Positions 24,432 to 35,875 of a stretch of 64,000 nt of DNA are shown here, piece after piece (the stretch's first letter is position 1; each line of letters starts with the position of its first letter). The notes below the pieces were generated by a model, which did not search any database, was not told where the DNA came from, and saw only the letters and a program-made list of their open reading frames with translations. Source of the DNA: Pseudorasbora parva (Eukaryota; Chordata; Actinopteri; Cypriniformes; Gobionidae); NCBI RefSeq assembly GCF_024679245.1, contig NC_090182.1, positions 30,100,047 through 30,164,046 on the forward strand, written 5' to 3'. Position numbers and translations under genes: made by a program.

Positions 24432-27400
24432 AGGAGCGTCCCCTGACGCTCCCAGCCGACCTTACCTGTTGATTGTAATCATCAATAAGGGAGTGATCCA
24501 GAATGTCCCTAGCAGGAACCCAACTTCTCTCCTCCGGACCGTAACCTTCCCAGTCCACCAAGTACTGGAAACCGCGTCCCCTCCGTCTAGAATCCAGAAT
24601 GCGATTAACCGAATACGTTGGTTCCCCATCTACGAGTCGCGGCGGTGGGGGAACCGGGACTGGCGGATTAAGGTGGGAGTGAAAAACAGGCTTGATTTTG
24701 GATACATGGAAGGCGGGATGAATCCTCCTGTACGCCGGAGGGAGTTTGAGGCGGACTGTCACCGGACTAATGATCTTGGTGACAGTGAATGGGCCGATAA
24801 ATTTGGGAGCAAGTTTATTAGATACGGAGCGGAGAGGAATGTTCTTGGTAGAAAGCCACACTTTTTGTCCCACGACGTAAACGGGAGGCTTAGACCGGTG
24901 GCGATCGGCTTTAGCCTTGGTGCGCGCTCCCACCTGGAGCAGAGTCTCACGGGCTCTGGTCCATGTGCGATGACACCTCTGGATAAAGGCGTGAACAGAG
25001 GGGACCGCGACCTCGGAATCCAGACTAGGAAAAATAGGTGGCTGGTAACCTACACTACACTCAAATGGCGAAAGGCCCGTAGATGACACTGGTAACGAGT
25101 TATGAGCGTACTCAACCATAGAGAGTTGCTGGCTCCAGGATGAAGGATTCTTGGATACCAAACATCGCAACACTCTTTCCAGATCCTGATTGGCTCTCTC
25201 GGTCTGACCGTTGCTTTGGGGGTGATAACCCGAAGACAGACTAACCGTGGCTCCTAGTAATTTACAAAACTCCTGCCAAAATTTGGACACAAATTGGGAA
25301 CCTCTGTCGGAGACCACGTCCATCGGGAGGCCATGTAACCGAAAGACGTGGTCTACTACAGATACCGCTGTCTCCTTGGCTGAGGGTAATTTGGGCAAGG
25401 GAATGAAATGTGCTGCCTTCGAGAATCGGTCCACGACGGTCAAAACGACCGTCTTGCCCTGGGAGGGCGGGAGGGCGGTAACAAAATCTAGAGCGATGTG
25501 GGACCAGGGTCTCGAAGGAACAGACAACGGCTGAAGTAACCCATGGGGAGGTTGGTTAGATATCTTACCAACCGCACAGACCGAGCAAGCCAAAACAAAA
25601 CTGCGAATGTCGCGAGCCATAAGTGGCCACCAAAATCGTTGCTTTATTAAACTGCAAGTGCGGTTTACCCCTGGATGACAAGCAATGTTGGAGCAGTGAC
25701 CCCATTTGAGGACCTCGGATCTTAACCCCTCCGGAACGAACAAACAACTCGGTGGGCCGCCGGGCGGGGGCGTTACCCCTTCTAAGGCCACTTTGACCTT
25801 CGATTCGATCTCCCATGTGAGTGTAGAGATAACTATCTTCTCTGGCAAAATACACTCGGGAGTAACCGGGCGTTCGGAAGCATCAAAAATACGAGATAAA
25901 GAGTCGGGTTTGATGTTTTTAGACCCGGGGCGGTACGAGAGAACAAAGTCAAAACGTCCGAAAAAAAGTGCCCACCGAGCCTGCCTGGAGTTGAGTCTTT
26001 TAGCAGATCTAATATATTCAAGGTTCTTATGATCCGTCCATACAATAAAAGGTACCCCCGACCCTTCAAGCCAATGACGCCACTCCTCCAACGCTAACTT
26101 GACGGCCAACAACTCTCTGTTACCAATGTCATAATTGCGTTCGGCAGGAGAAAGACGATGGGAGAAAAACGCGCACGGGTGCATCTTGTCATCTGAGGGA
26201 GAGCGCTGTGAAAGAACCGCTCCTACCCCCACCTCTGACGCGTCGACCTCTACCACGAACTGACGTGTGGAATCAGGGGCGACTAAGATGGGAGCCGAAA
26301 CAAAGCGGCTTTTCAGTTTGGCAAATACAGCCTCGGCTGTATCGGACCACCTGAACGTCGTTCGGGGAGAGGTCAAGGCAGTCAGAGGTGCGGCTAGTTG
26401 GCTGAAATTGCGAATAAAACGCCGATAGAAATTGGCGAACCCCAGAAACCTCTGTAGGGCCTTACGGGAATCTGGACTTGGCCAATCCATCACAGCCTTA
26501 ACCTTGTCGGGATCCATGCGCATTCCCTCCGATGACACGATGTACCCTAAAAAAGGAACAGACTGTGCATGAAAAGCGCATTTCTCCGCCTTGACAAAAA
26601 GCCCATTCTCTAGCAACCTCTGAAGCACTCGTCTGACGTGTCGAACATGTTCCTGGAGAGACGAAGAAAAAATCAAAATGTCATCCAGGTAGACATATAT
26701 GAATTGGTCGACCATGTCTCTCAACACATCATTGACGAGTGCCTGGAAAACCGCTGGGGAGTTGGAAAGGCCGAAAGGCATGACCAAATATTCAAAATGC
26801 CCCCTGGGGGTGTTAAATGCGGTTTTCCATTCATCCCCCTCCCTGATGCGAACCAAATGATAAGCGTTACGTAAGTCCAACTTCGTGAAGACGGATGCTC
26901 CCTGTAACCTCTCGAAAGCTGAAGACATCAACGGCAAAGGATAGGTATTCTTTACCGTGATGTTATTCAGCCCTCGGTAATCAATGCAAGGTCGCAGAGA
27001 ACCATCCTTCTTCCCCACGAAGAAGAACCCCGCCCCCGCTGGAGAAGAGGAAGGGCGGATGAATTTGGAGGCTAGAGAATCAGAAATATATTTCTCCATG
27101 GCCTCCCTCTCTGGAATAGAAAGAGAGTATAGTTTGCCCTTAGGCGGAGACTTACCTGGGAGTAAATCTATAGCACAGTCATAGGGACGATGCGGAGGAA
27201 GAGAAGCAGCTCGGGACTTACTGAACACTTCCTTCAGGTCGAGGTACTCCGGAGGCACGTTAGACAGATTCACTGTCTCACTCTGAAAAACAGAACGAGA
27301 CACAGACGAACAAGCAGACACCAAACAAGACTCATAACACTTATCACTCCACGCAGACACAGAGTTTTGTCCCCAGTCAACCCTTGGGTTATGTAACTCC

Positions 27401-28680
27401 AGCCAAGGGTGACCGAGGACAATGGGAGCCAAAGGGGAGTCCAGGATAAAAAATGAAATGAGTTCAGTGTGGTTGCCAGACGTGATCAGTGTAAGTGGTT
27501 CAGTGGTGAATGAAATGTCAGGGAGAACCTGTCCGTTGAGTGCGTTGACAGAGATGGTGTTCTTAAGTGCAATGGTGGGTATTTTGAGTTTGTGTGCAAG
27601 GGCAGAGTCAAGAAAGTTACCCTCCGCTCCCGAGTCGAGGAGTGCTGGGCTGGAAAATTCCTGGGCTGCCCACAGCAATCTCACCGGAAGGAGAGTGGAG
27701 GATGAGGTCTTTTCCACGGAGATCCCGCCCGACAGTAGCCTTCTCCTTTCCGCCGGGCGTGGTCCTCTTACCGGGCAGGAGTCTAGCAGGTGTCCGGTCC
27801 CGCCGCAGTAGAGGCAAAGACCACGGGATCTCCGTCTCGCTCTCTCCTCCCGGGAGAGCCGAGCTCGACCCACCTGCATGGGCTCCGGGTCGAAGGTGTA
27901 GCTGACCGCATCCGCAGCGTTGGCCTGAGGGCATTCGACACTCTTGTGCTGAAACTCCATCCTGGATCTCAGCCGACTCAGGCGAGCGTCCACCCTCAAC
28001 GCAAGTTCGATCAGTCCGTCAATCTTCTCCGGAAGGTCGATCATGAAAATCTCTTTCTGGATGCGGTCAGCCAGCCCATGCAGGAATATGTCCCACTGTG
28101 CTTCCTCGTTCCACTTGCACTCGGCGGCCAGGGTGCGGAACTCGATGGAATAATCCGAGACCGAGCGGTTACCTTGACGGAGCTCTGCGAGTTGACGTGC
28201 CGCTTCTCTTCCGGTTACCGCTCGGTCAAACACCCTTCTCATCTCCGCCGCCAGCGTCTGGAACGAGGAGCTGCAAGGATGTTGATTTTCCCACACCGCC
28301 GTTCCCCAAAGTGCGGCTCGTCCGGAGAGCAGGGTGAGGACGAATGCCACCTTGGATCTCTCCGTGTTGAAAGTCTGCGGTTGAAGAGCGAAAAACAAGG
28401 AACACTTGGTAAGGAAGGCTCTGCAATAATTGCTCTCACCGGCATAACTCTCAGGGGTAGGCAGACGTGGTTCCGGTTGCCGCGATGCGGATGGTGTGTG
28501 GGGGATCGGCGGTGGGTCGGGCACAGTGGGACCGACGAGTTGTTGCATCTGTTGGGTCAGCTCGGCCACCCGTGCCACCAAGGTGTGTACTGCTTGTCCT
28601 GTGGCAGTTAAGTTCGCCTCCTGCTGGTCCAGTCTCTCGTTGCTGCTGGTCAGTAGGGCGTTGATACTCGCTGAATCCAT
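24430..28680 (-). CDS. Gag-Pol polyprotein of a Ty3/Gypsy retrotransposon
   Basis: 1416 aa in one frame. Order of domains: N-terminal coiled-coil-like region (1-50); Gag capsid-like region (about 80-235); CCHC zinc knuckle with C289, C292, H297, C302; aspartic protease with DSG at 349-351; reverse transcriptase (about 545-720) with YLDD at 664-667; RNase H (about 805-930) with D813, E856, D883; integrase HHCC zinc site (H995, H1002, C1032, C1035) and catalytic D1065, D1125, E1161, with exactly 35 residues between the last two; a GPF module near 1295; and a chromodomain (about 1355-1395, with YLVDWEGYG). Gag and Pol are fused without frameshift or stop, unlike many relatives. The start is the first ATG after the 5' LTR in a strong context (ACCATGG). 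All catalytic residues I can check are intact. Confidence 0.95.
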   Translation of the reverse strand: MDSASINALLTSSNERLDQQEANLTATGQAVHTLVARVAELTQQMQQLVGPTVPDPPPIPHTPSASRQPEPRLPTPESYAGESNYCRAFLTKCSLFFALQPQTFNTERSKVAFVLTLLSGRAALWGTAVWENQHPCSSSFQTLAAEMRRVFDRAVTGREAARQLAELRQGNRSVSDYSIEFRTLAAECKWNEEAQWDIFLHGLADRIQKEIFMIDLPEKIDGLIELALRVDARLSRLRSRMEFQHKSVECPQANAADAVSYTFDPEPMQVGRARLSREERARRRSRGLCLYCGGTGHLLDSCPVRGPRPAERRRLLSGGISVEKTSSSTLLPVRLLWAAQEFSSPALLDSGAEGNFLDSALAHKLKIPTIALKNTISVNALNGQVLPDISFTTEPLTLITSGNHTELISFFILDSPLAPIVLGHPWLELHNPRVDWGQNSVSAWSDKCYESCLVSACSSVSRSVFQSETVNLSNVPPEYLDLKEVFSKSRAASLPPHRPYDCAIDLLPGKSPPKGKLYSLSIPEREAMEKYISDSLASKFIRPSSSPAGAGFFFVGKKDGSLRPCIDYRGLNNITVKNTYPLPLMSSAFERLQGASVFTKLDLRNAYHLVRIREGDEWKTAFNTPRGHFEYLVMPFGLSNSPAVFQALVNDVLRDMVDQFIYVYLDDILIFSSSLQEHVRHVRRVLQRLLENGLFVKAEKCAFHAQSVPFLGYIVSSEGMRMDPDKVKAVMDWPSPDSRKALQRFLGFANFYRRFIRNFSQLAAPLTALTSPRTTFRWSDTAEAVFAKLKSRFVSAPILVAPDSTRQFVVEVDASEVGVGAVLSQRSPSDDKMHPCAFFSHRLSPAERNYDIGNRELLAVKLALEEWRHWLEGSGVPFIVWTDHKNLEYIRSAKRLNSRQARWALFFGRFDFVLSYRPGSKNIKPDSLSRIFDASERPVTPECILPEKIVISTLTWEIESKVKVALEGVTPPPGGPPSCLFVPEGLRSEVLKWGHCSNIACHPGVNRTCSLIKQRFWWPLMARDIRSFVLACSVCAVGKISNQPPHGLLQPLSVPSRPWSHIALDFVTALPPSQGKTVVLTVVDRFSKAAHFIPLPKLPSAKETAVSVVDHVFRLHGLPMDVVSDRGSQFVSKFWQEFCKLLGATVSLSSGYHPQSNGQTERANQDLERVLRCLVSKNPSSWSQQLSMVEYAHNSLPVSSTGLSPFECSVGYQPPIFPSLDSEVAVPSVHAFIQRCHRTWTRARETLLQVGARTKAKADRHRSKPPVYVVGQKVWLSTKNIPLRSVSNKLAPKFIGPFTVTKIISPVTVRLKLPPAYRRIHPAFHVSKIKPVFHSHLNPPVPVPPPPRLVDGEPTYSVNRILDSRRRGRGFQYLVDWEGYGPEERSWVPARDILDHSLIDDYNQQVRSAGSVRGRS

Positions 28681-28685
28681 GGTTG

Positions 28686-28697
28686 GTCAGAGCGTTC
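28686..28697 (-). other. Primer-binding region, self-priming type
   Basis: Directly inside the 5' LTR the minus strand reads GAACGCTCTGAC, which does not begin with the TGG expected of a tRNA-primed site. Its complement GTCAGAGCGTT (11 bases) occurs inside the LTR at 28957-28967, just where the transcript should start. This is the arrangement of Tf1, whose RNA 5' end folds back to prime reverse transcription. Confidence 0.65.
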
Positions 28698-29130
28698 TGT
28701 AACGGATTCACAGAGGCAGGATTCAATTGCAAGTAACTCAGTTTATTTAGACAGATAGTGTCACAGAAGTCTAAACTCAGAACACTGAAGAAGTCCGGGT
28801 AAGACGGAGCAGTGAGAGAGGCTCCGTTGGCGACACGGGCAGGCTGTGAGCAGTTGTGACTCGGGAGATCGGTAGAGGTAATCCGGGAAGGGATCCAGCG
28901 TTTCACGGAAGGGGGAAACGACAACCAACACGGAGACACAAGGGGAAACATCCAACAACGCTCTGACAAAGACAAGAGAGAAACAGAGAGACTAAATAGG
29001 GTGAAGGTGATGAGTTGCAGCTGGTGTAGGTGATCAGCCACAGGTGCGTGATGAGCCAATCCCAGGCTCCGCCCTCACCTACATTCAACATGCACCCAAG
29101 AGTGAGACAGGGAATCCATGAACCGTGACA
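28698..29130 (-). repeat. 5' LTR
   Basis: 433 bp, TG...CA ends in element orientation. It carries a TATA-like CTATTTAG on the minus strand at 28992-28999. Transcription is predicted to begin about 25-30 bases further on, near 28967, at the self-primer word. Confidence 0.93.
28967..28999 (-). promoter_or_regulatory. LTR promoter (TATA-like box and predicted start)
   Basis: CTATTTAG at 28992-28999 (minus strand) with the predicted RNA start near 28967. The distance fits RNA polymerase II. The predicted transcript start coincides with the 11-base word complementary to the primer-binding region. The same motif is in the 3' LTR. Confidence 0.5.
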
Positions 29131-29135
29131 TTCCA
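29131..29135. repeat. Target-site duplication TTCCA, right
   Basis: Exact repeat of 23980-23984, marking the integration site. Confidence 0.9.
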
Positions 29136-30494
29136 GCTCAGTCAGAGTTCTTTGCATAAGGGCCAGTCAGTGCACATGACAGCACATGACATTAGGGAGG
29201 AGGTGTAAACACACACATGCAGCACAGGATTAGAGCAACAGCCCTCCCTCGCCCACCACTACTTTGGCTACTTTGTCCAAGAGAAGGTGAAAAACATAAA
29301 AATAAGAGTCTGCCTATATCACCAGCTACATCAGCACGGACACCAAAACCAATAACAAACTCAAACTCTGCATTGATTCATCAGCAGTGCGAAATGACAG
29401 CGGCGTGCACATTTATGCATGCGAGAGGGCTCGTGCAGTACATTCTGTCCTAGTTGGAGGGACGCCCGCACTCCCTTTTTAAATCCGCTTTGTGTCCAAG
29501 GAACTTCATCACACGGATCATGTGCGGAGAACTCCCACTGTTTTGAAGTTCAGGTCCCTACTAAACTAAGCAGATTAAATGAGCTTTATCATATCAATAC
29601 ATTCTCAGAAAACGCATGGACAAAAGTCCCTCAATCCATCACTCTTTAAACACTGTCCCAAGGACTGTTTCCATTGGCAATTGGTGGAATATTTGTCTAG
29701 AGGGGCAGATTTTGTTTGTCTTGTTCCTTGTCCCTTGAGAGAGAGAGAGAGGAAGTGTGTATTGACTTTTTAAAAGTGGTGTCCAAAACATTCAGCTGAC
29801 TTTGTCTCCATTACCTCCACCTCAGAGCTTCGATTTCAGTTTTGGAAGCAGCAAATAGCGGTTATATTGCGTTTATAGTGGGTCACAATCCTTTCAAAGC
29901 TTTAGTGAGACATTGGCCTTCATAACTTACACAAGATCTCACAAAGAATAAGCACCAAAGCAGAACAAAAAGTGTGACAGCCTTATGCAAGTCTCGGAAA
30001 TGAAACAGAAAGGACGAGGCAAGGTTTCCTTTGTGGAAAATGTCTGCAGGGCAAAGAGCCCACAAAGAAAACAGGCCAGACAAAACAACCTGGCCTGCAA
30101 AATACGTTTGTTATAATGCAGCGGCTGGCAGAGCTGTAGCACCCAGCCATATCCCTGTCACAAGCAGCTTCCTAGCTTTCATGTACCGTCCAAGACCAAA
30201 CACTGGAGAGGTTTGTTTCAAGGATTGGAGTAGTTGTGGAAATGCGTTTGAGGTTAATGCGTTCAGCCACGATCATCAACTTACACTTGGCTAAAATTAC
30301 AAAAAAGTTAATCTGACTTAAAATCTGGACTACATTAAAATACAGATTAAGCATTTTAGCATGTTTGGCACTCGGCAAAATTAGATGGCAATGGATCAAT
30401 CGAATTACAGTCATGGAAATACAGTTATTTCAAGCCAACAGTCCATATTGGTTGTTGTTTTTATTAGTGTTTTTTTAATGTAAACATATATATA
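29136..30494. other. Intergenic DNA, nothing recognised
   Basis: Non-coding and unique-looking. A short (GA)n run lies near 29738-29752. No domain-bearing frame. Confidence 0.45.
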
Positions 30495-31972
30495 CAGGTC
30501 CTTCTCAAAAAATTAGCATATTGTGATTAAGGTCTTTTATTGTTTTAATACTGATGATTTTGGCATACAGCTCATGAAAACCCCAAATTCCTATCTAGCA
30601 TATTTCATCCGACCAATAAAAGAAAAGTGTTTTTAATACAAAAAAGTCAACCTTCAAACAATTATGTTCAGTTATGCACTCAATACTTGGTCGGGAATCC
30701 TTTTGGAGAAATGACTGCTTCAATGCGGCGTGGCATGGAGGCGATCAGCCTGTGGCACTGCTGAGGTGTTATGGAGGCTCAGGATGCTTCGATAGCGGCC
30801 TTAAGCTCATCCAGAGTGTTGGGTCTTGCGTCTCTCAACTTTCTCTTCACAATATCCCACGGATTCTCTATGGGGTTCAGGTCAGGAGAGTTGGCAGGCC
30901 AATTGAGCACAGTAATACCATGGTCAGTAAACCATTTACCAGTGGTTTTGGCACCCTGAGCAGGTGCCAGGTCGTGCTGAAAAACAAAATCTTCATCTCC
31001 ATAAAGCTTTTCAGCAGATGGAAGCATGAAGTGCTCCAAAATCTCCTGATAGCTATCTGCATTGACCCTTCCCTTGATAAAACACTGTGGACTAACACCA
31101 GCAGCTGACATGGCACCCCAGACCATCACTGACTGTGGGTACCTGACACTGGACTTCAGGCATTTTGGCATTTCCTTCTCCCCAGTCTTCCTCCAGACTC
31201 TGGCACCTTGATTTCCGAATGACATGCAAAATTTGCTTTCATCCGAAAAAAGTACTTTGGACCACTGAGCAACATTCCAGTGCTTATTCTCTGTAGCCAT
31301 GAAGTGGCTTGACCTGGGGAATGCGGCACCATTTCCTGCACACGCCTGTGCACGGTGGCTCTGGATGTTTCTACTCCAGACTCAGTCCACTGCTTCCGCA
31401 GGTCCCCCAAGGTCTGGAATCGGTCCTTCGCCACAATCTTCCTCAGGGTCCGGTCACCTCTTCTCGTTGTGCAACATTTTTTGCCACACTTTTTCCTTCC
31501 CACAGAAATCCCACTGAGGTGCCTTGATACAGCACTCTGGGAACAACCTATTCATTCAGAAATTTCTTTCTGTGTCTTACTCTCTCGCTTGAGGGTGTCA
31601 CTGATGACCTTCTGGACAGGGTCGGGTCGGCAGTCTTACCCATGATTGCGGTTTTGAGTAATGAACCAGGCTGGGAGTTTTTAAAAGCCTCAGGGATCTT
31701 TTGCAGGTGTTCAGAGTTAATTAGTCGATTCAGATGATTAGGTTAATAGCTCGTTTAGAGAACCTTCTCATGATATACTAATTTTTTGAGATAGGAATTT
31801 TGGGTTTTCATGAGCTGTATGCCAAAATCATCAGTATTAAAACAATAAAATACCTGAAATATTTCAGTTGGTGTGCAATGAATCTAAAATATATGAAAGT
31901 TTAATTTTTATCATTACATTATGGAAAATAATGAACTTTATCACAATATGCACATTTTTTGAGAAGGAACTG
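30495..31972 (-). mobile_element. Full-length Tc1/mariner transposon
   Basis: 1478 bp flanked by TA on both sides. The ends are inverted repeats: CAGGTCCTTCTCAAAAAATT at the left and the complement CAGTTCCTTCTCAAAAAATG at the right. The repeat continues inward as AGCATATTGTGAT and includes a longer internal inverted region. It contains a broken transposase gene on the minus strand (30680-31643). Ends look intact, so it could in principle be mobilised by an active relative. Confidence 0.92.
30680..31643 (-). pseudogene. Tc1-type transposase, frameshifted
   Basis: Reading starts at MGKTAD (31643) and ends in a TKY-stop at 30680. The paired-like N-terminal DNA-binding part shifts frame near 31590-31550 and again near 31340-31300. 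A TGG-to-TGA stop follows the EAS residues near 30780. The catalytic region still shows LFSDESKF (first D), FQHDLAPA (second D) and SPDLNPIEN (E), so the DDE triad survives in the longest open piece (30779-31300, 173 codons). Expected intact length is about 340 aa. No functional enzyme can be made from this copy. Confidence 0.88.
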
Positions 31973-32012
31973 TATAACTGTATAGATAGATAGATTTCAG
32001 GTAGCTTTGCAG

Positions 32013-32272
32013 TAGGGTTTCTTCAAGTGTCTTGGAGATGTTGTCGCAGTTCTTTGGGATGTGATGGAACGGGAGCTTCGTGCCCTGGATGTGCATCCCA
32101 CAAATCTCCATCAACTGCAAGATGCTATCCTATCAATATGGGCCAACATTTCGAAAGAATGCCTTCAGCACCTTGTTGAATCAATGCCACGTAGAATTAA
32201 GGCAGTTTTGAAGGCGAAAGGGGGTCAAACAGAGTATTAGTATGGTGTTCTTAATAATCCTTTAGGTGTATA
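32013..32272 (+). pseudogene. 3' fragment of a different Tc1-like transposon
   Basis: The plus strand reads as a transposase C-terminus: a HPTNLHQLQDAI-like segment, a SMPRRIKAVLKAKGG segment and a TEY-stop. It is followed by the terminal sequence CTTAATAATCCTTTAGGTG. The N-terminal and DDE-core parts are missing. It lies only about 40 bp from the Tc1 at 30495-31972 but belongs to another family and the opposite orientation. Confidence 0.8.
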
Positions 32273-33050
32273 TATAGGGGGGAAACAGCTGTATGCAAAG
32301 TAAAGGTCACAGACATCCATCTGCATCCATGTGTACACAGACTAACAACAAATCTCTAAAGTCTACCTCAAACAAATTGACAAAGGTTGCTTTTCCACTG
32401 TCGGGCCAAACTGTTCTCGTTGCTTAACAGTTCCATTCCATGCTGTTCTGGCTGAGCCAGTGAAGATATGGTTTCATTTCCTACTGTGCGACTGATAACG
32501 GAGCTCTTTTGAATGTATTACAAATGCATCAGCATTAGCCTTTATAAAGAGTTTACAGACGGTATGAGATGTAAACTGTGACCCCGCTGTGGAGGATTGA
32601 TCTCAGCTGTGTAATGGATTGCTGTGGACTCAGTGATATGGACAATGGACAACATTAAGGCAATCGTGATAATAATGTATCTTTAATTTAAAAAAATGTC
32701 AGATTACATGTGCCAGTTGTATTTATGAGTTCACACTTACAAATGATTGAATAATGTAAAACAATATAAGCGTATTTGACGTGTTGTCCAAAGCGATTGA
32801 GGGTTCAGAGCTCGGACTTTATCCCAAACCCTGACCCAGAGTTCTGCCCCGTATCGCTGACCGAGAGTGAGGAACGTGGTGGCGGAGGGACGCAGAAAAA
32901 TGTGGAGGTAACTAACTTTAGGTGAGCCGGATCTCAGCTGTGTATATACCGCTTCCCGCGCTGATTAGATAGACAGTTTGAACATGCTCATCCATGTTTT
33001 ATTTCCGCTTGAATTCTGCAATCTCTTGAGATTGACAATCAGATAAACTT
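32273..33050. other. Intergenic DNA, nothing recognised
   Basis: Non-coding without clear element boundaries. Confidence 0.4.
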
Positions 33051-33051
33051 A

Positions 33052-33457
33052 TACTACACAGTAAAAAAATATTTAGAAAAAAAGTTACCTGGTTGCCTTA
33101 AAATTATGAGTTCATTGAAATTAAAATTTTGAGTTAATACAATGACATTTTTTTGAGATTCGACAACCTTTATTAAAAGATTATTAAAAGATTGTGTAAA
33201 CACATTGGGTAATTATGTGTTATTTCTGATGACGCAGTGAAACATGCCAAAATGTGCTATTTTCATGATTTATCAAATTTTTTATGTGTTTCAGATACAA
33301 ACATATTTTGAGTTTCTATGTATTAAACTAATTTCCTTCATTGTATCAACTCAACAAATTTTTAATTTCAATAAACTCAAAATTTTAAGGCAACCAGGTT
33401 ACTTACTTTATTAAGTTAAACCAACAAAAACCACCACAATTTTTTTACAGTGTAGTT
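33052..33457. mobile_element. Foldback MITE with long inverted arms
   Basis: The left arm starts CTACACAGTAAAAAAATATT and the right arm ends with the complement of CTACACTGTAAAAAAATTG. The words GGTTGCCTTAAAATT.. (left) and ..AATTTTAAGGCAACC (right) are inverted copies. The whole is about 400 bp and has no coding capacity. It resembles hAT-type MITEs of cyprinids. Confidence 0.7.
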
Positions 33458-35875
33458 TACTTAGTGTCACAGCCTACTTTTTAAAATATGTATTTGAATA
33501 TAGCAACATGAAACCTCTTTCAACAAAATATTTCTATAGTTTAATCACGAACAGAGACTCCTCCCCTATCAACCAATCACTGTGGTCATAGTTAGTAACC
33601 GTGATGAATTCATCCATAGCAACGAGGTCAACCCCGCCCTTACTCTTAGATTAAGACTTCTCTCTATTCCTTAGTAAAGGTTGCTCTCAGCAGCTTTGTG
33701 AATATGTTTTAAGAAAAAACTTGTAACTAAGAACTTTTACCGCCATTTAGGAGAACTCTTAGTGGTAAGATAAATTGCTTTGTGAATACGGCCCCTGCTT
33801 TGTAGATGAAATGAATAAATGTAATAATTGATGATTATTATGATTACATCAGAGCTGAATCTACACTGAACTGACTTCAGCTGAAATGTATAGTTGTCTT
33901 GTTATTACTGTTCAAGCTGCTTTAAAACAATAAGTATTGTATTAGGCGTATATATAAATTAAGGGAATTCGACTTTATAACTGCAACAAGTGACCCCAGT
34001 TCTCTCAGCTCTGAGGGTTTTCATAATTCAGATTGTGACATCATCCTAATTTTTGTCATTCCCTGTTTATATGACCTGAAATGGCATTTATCAACGCCTT
34101 TGTGAGAATGTGCATGTCCTGACTCCTACATACGCGTAATTAAATAGGATATGTAGCAGATATATAACAGGCTACAGACTCGAAAGGGAAATCAGAGGTT
34201 CCTTTCAGCCTCAAACACCCTTGTTTGGTTATAATCTAATCTTTTCAGCATTTCCTTGTGCAAAAAAAAAGAAGCAGTGTATGATATCAGAACGCTAAAA
34301 TTAACATCAGCACAAGGGTTGGCAGAACGGTGCTAGAAGTGTGATGTTTACTGAGTTCTTTGAGTGTGTGATTTTACAACTACAAACCTATAATGTGGTT
34401 ATGCAGAAGGGCATCTATATGTTTCTAATTTGATTTTAAAGCTCATTATCCTCGCAAGATTAAACTAAAAATGTTTACCAGCCATCTTTGGTGGTCCATA
34501 GGATTTATTGAAACCAAGTGCATTTGCAATCAAACTTGACTCAAGAGGCTGCAAACTCTAACCACTGCACTTATGGGCTTTCTGTGGTCTATATATGGGT
34601 AAAATACCTTTCCCATGATTTGATTACACAAATCTGGAGCCCCGTATGTTACATAACAGGACGATTTTGTTGTTGAAACCCTTATATATAAACCAGCATG
34701 AACACACAATATGATATCCGTAAACAGAAACCTGAGCAGTCTTCAATTTATTGATTCAGGCTCCTTCTCACAGGATCACTCGCCTGCATTTCTGGCAAAA
34801 ACAAACGGTATTCTAGACCTTTGCTATGGTTCATCCAGGATAATGCAACCGGGCAGCTTGTAATAATGTGGACAAGCTTTCTAAAGCTTAATGAATGTGA
34901 AAGTCAAACAGCACAAGTAAATCGGTAGAGAAATCCAGAGCTCAATCTCAATCGCCCCGTTTGGATATGCAAATACAAGATTTCTCTAGGCCAATCAGGA
35001 ACAGGAAAAGAGCACTGGTTTAGTGGTGAGTTACATAACAGCTGAAGCAGACAAGGGCGCTGTCTGGGGCTGCAGATTCTCTACAAGCTTCGAACGGCAA
35101 ACAATTCACACCAGTGTTGCTGAAACCACCTGTCCTCACGATTCCTACACCATACTGACCTCTTGTTTGTTCACATAAGAAAATAAACAATTAATGAAAG
35201 CTAAAAGATAAAGCACATTACAAACAAGTTCTAATCTTTGCATCAGAACTAGACAGGTTTCCATAATGGAAAATGAATGGAAAGACATTCATCATTAAGT
35301 CAAATCAAAATGTCCACTTTACTTTACAGACTAAGTATTTTAGTCTGGTTGAAACGTCAGCATATCTAAATGCAAGATTCCTCACAATGGTGTAGAATTA
35401 AGCGGATAGAAAGTACTATCAGACTGTTCATCAACATCTCAGACTGGGGGAAGTCATCAAGCCAGAGCCTGTGAGTGGGAGGTAAACACAATAGCTGGCA
35501 CGCAATGGTTGTCTGTGTGGTCTATCGTTCAACAAGGTCAAGCTTTGTGCGTGACTTTTCCAATGGCTGTAAATGTTTGGAGCTGTTCTCTTGCAAATGA
35601 AAATTCATACAGATGCCTTCCATGCGGAACAGCAAGAAAATACCAGCTTTTTCCCACTGGAAAATATACAGGGAATATGACATGCTGTTTCTAAACAATA
35701 AATAGATCTATTTGAAATTGAAATAAGAATCCACCAGCTGGGCAATCATTCCACCAGCTAGGCATTGTTTTTAAAAAAACATAAAATAAAAATAAAAATA
35801 AATTGCATTTCATTTTTCCTATTTAAGTTCTAAATGGACCGTATTCATAAATATATTTAGGGTAAGCAACACACG
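33458..35875. other. Intergenic DNA, mostly unique
   Basis: About 33540-33800 resembles an end of a repeat (TTAGATTAAGACTTCTC and the self-like AAGAACTTTTACCGCC region), but I cannot define boundaries. Beyond that the sequence looks unique and non-coding. Confidence 0.4.

Larger units (their letters stand above)
23985..29130 (-). mobile_element. Complete Ty3/Gypsy chromovirus-type LTR retrotransposon
   Basis: A 5146-bp element in minus orientation bounded by the 5-bp duplication TTCCA. It comprises two 433-bp LTRs (TG...CA termini), a primer-binding region immediately inside the 5' LTR, one 1416-codon Gag-Pol frame, and a purine tract abutting the 3' LTR. Only 17 bases separate the 5' LTR from the start codon, and 12 separate the stop from the 3' LTR. 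A C-terminal chromodomain places it with chromoviruses, a group well represented in fish. There is no envelope gene. LTRs that look identical and an unbroken frame mean a recent insertion; it may still be capable of moving. Confidence 0.95.

Noticed and set aside
24412..25086. 224-codon plus-strand open frame, and other plus-strand frames up to 28611 (for example 27790-28611)
   Set aside because: Antisense shadows of the Gag-Pol gene, which has clear domains on the minus strand.
28451..29059. 202-codon minus frame running from the 5' LTR into Gag
   Set aside because: Most of it is LTR sequence (the same peptide appears in the other LTR), and the rest is an out-of-frame reading of Gag. No domain.
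23985..29130. Endogenous retrovirus with an envelope gene
   Set aside because: The frame ends in a chromodomain 12 bases before the 3' LTR. There is no room for an envelope, and the Pol features are those of Ty3/Gypsy retrotransposons.
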